From Gnetum montanum (Eukaryota > Streptophyta > Gnetopsida > Gnetales > Gnetaceae), in contig MNCI01000970.1 in the NCBI GenBank assembly GCA_015680685.1, forward strand, positions 338,979-402,978: 64,000 nt of DNA, read 5' to 3'. This document shows positions 63,261 to 64,000 of the stretch, piece by piece; within the stretch, counting starts at the first letter, position 1; every line of letters begins with the position of its first letter. The translations under genes were made by a program, and so were the position numbers. Below the pieces are notes generated by a model. It was given only the letters and a program-made list of their open reading frames with translations, did not search any database and was not told where the DNA came from.

Positions 63261-64000
63261 ATGTCTTCTTCTTTGCACAAAAGCACTTCACAGCCTAGGA
63301 CCAACACTAGAGACAGTCGGCGGAACAACACATGTAACCAAGATCCGCCAGTTCCTCAACAATTCCATGTTGTATATATTCATCACAATGAATATGTACC
63401 TGACTTTACCTTTATTCTCCATCAAGATGAACAATTGCGTTGGAGAGACTTAGAGGGTAACATAGTGTTGCCTCCAGACTGAGTAGTCCCCAACATGCTC
63501 CTTCATGCTCTTGCACAAATAGGCATGTCATAGTTGTACACAGAGTACGTTGCATGCGACCATGACACCAGGGACTAACACCCCAAAGAAGCGCAACATC
63601 AAAAGGACTTACAATAGGAGAGATATTATACATCGTGGAAGGGCAAAAGACCCCATAACGCTCCACCCGTCTTAAGCAAAATTGAGGATGATGAACTTAT
63701 TTCAATAGGTTCTCCAAAAAATGATGTTCCCCCTCCTAACGATAATGAGGAGGTGGTATATCAGAACCTTCACTCCACGATTCACAATCCTGGTTCTGAT
63801 CCCCACGAACACCAAGTGTTCAATGAGGGAACACAAACACATGATAAGGATGGGCAGTCTGATCGTAATCACGATCGAGGCTGAGACCACCGAAGAGAAG
63901 GTAGGAAACATCGTCATGGTGATGGTTCTCCTTCTTCTTCACCTTCATCATCACATTCACCCTCTCCTTTGGTATCAAGACGCAGTCATAAGGAACCTAA
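63261..64000 (+). pseudogene. P2 gag, N-terminal part, truncated by the window edge
   Basis: The likely start is 63261 (MSSSLHKST), equivalent to MASSHEIN of M2. The frame runs through YVPDFTFILHQDEQLRW and GNIVLPPD to a TGA at 63481. It is then readable with further stops (for example 63531, 63576 and 63882) through PNDNEEV to a Ser/Pro/His-rich stretch (DGSPSSSPSSSHSPSP) at the edge. It matches M2 gag closely over this length. Confidence 0.75.

Larger units (their letters stand above)
62319..64000 (+). mobile_element. P2: 5' end of an Athila-like element, + strand, cut by the window edge
   Basis: 5' LTR, primer site and the first ~740 bases of gag are present. It starts 37 bp from the end of M2 and points the other way. 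The remainder lies outside the window, so its pol status, 3' LTR and target duplication are unknown; the 5 bases before it are GAAAT. Confidence 0.85.

Overview
The window looks like nuclear DNA of a seed plant with a large, AT-rich, transposon-filled genome. A gymnosperm is my best guess, from the age and density of decayed Ty3/gypsy and Sirevirus-type elements and the long gene-poor stretches, but nothing here proves the clade. I see one apparently intact host gene and no tRNA or rRNA gene, CRISPR array or plasmid/phage feature.

Host gene: TOM40, the channel subunit of the mitochondrial outer-membrane import complex, lies on the + strand at 19177-25933. I could assemble eleven GT-AG exons that join without a frameshift into a 358-residue protein with a C-terminal beta-signal. 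Its N-terminus is Ala/Pro-rich, is partly encoded by a hexanucleotide repeat, and starts with a myristoylation-like motif. Its introns and upstream flank carry tRNA-derived SINE relics.

Left block (1-16352): a ~10 kb Athila-like Ty3/gypsy element (A1, +, 660-10713) with both LTRs, a tRNA-Asp-type primer site and decayed gag-pol. It is nested in an older opposite-strand relative (E0), whose RT start (1-653) and protease (10720-11111) flank it. Next comes a pol-deleted minus-strand relative (M1, 11112-16352).

Middle (26-51.7 kb): the 3' half of a minus-strand Sirevirus-like Ty1/copia element (27-29.95 kb); a nested tandem repeat (31.4-32.03 kb); a Tat-type Ty3/gypsy element with the extra archaeal-type RNase H and a ~1 kb minisatellite (X, -, 33.4-42.7 kb); unrecognised coding remnants including a possible FCP1-like phosphatase piece (43-45.5 kb); a pol-deleted inverted relative of X (Y, +, 46.1-50.3 kb); and a solo Athila-like LTR with a perfect 5-bp target duplication (50780-51679).

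Right block (54.9-64 kb): a second pol-deleted Athila-like element (M2, -, 54917-62281) with a perfect TCCAT target duplication and an assembly gap in one LTR, then the start of a + strand relative (P2, 62319 to the window edge) placed head-to-head 37 bp away.

The most interesting themes are repeated clean loss of pol with termini retained in two Ty3/gypsy lineages, palindromic GATATC clusters just upstream of LTR TATA boxes, a conserved TTTTGTTTTACA-type array after pol, and conflicting sharing of premature stops between copies. None of this amounts to a demonstrated new system. All homology calls come from reading motifs by eye, without database searches.
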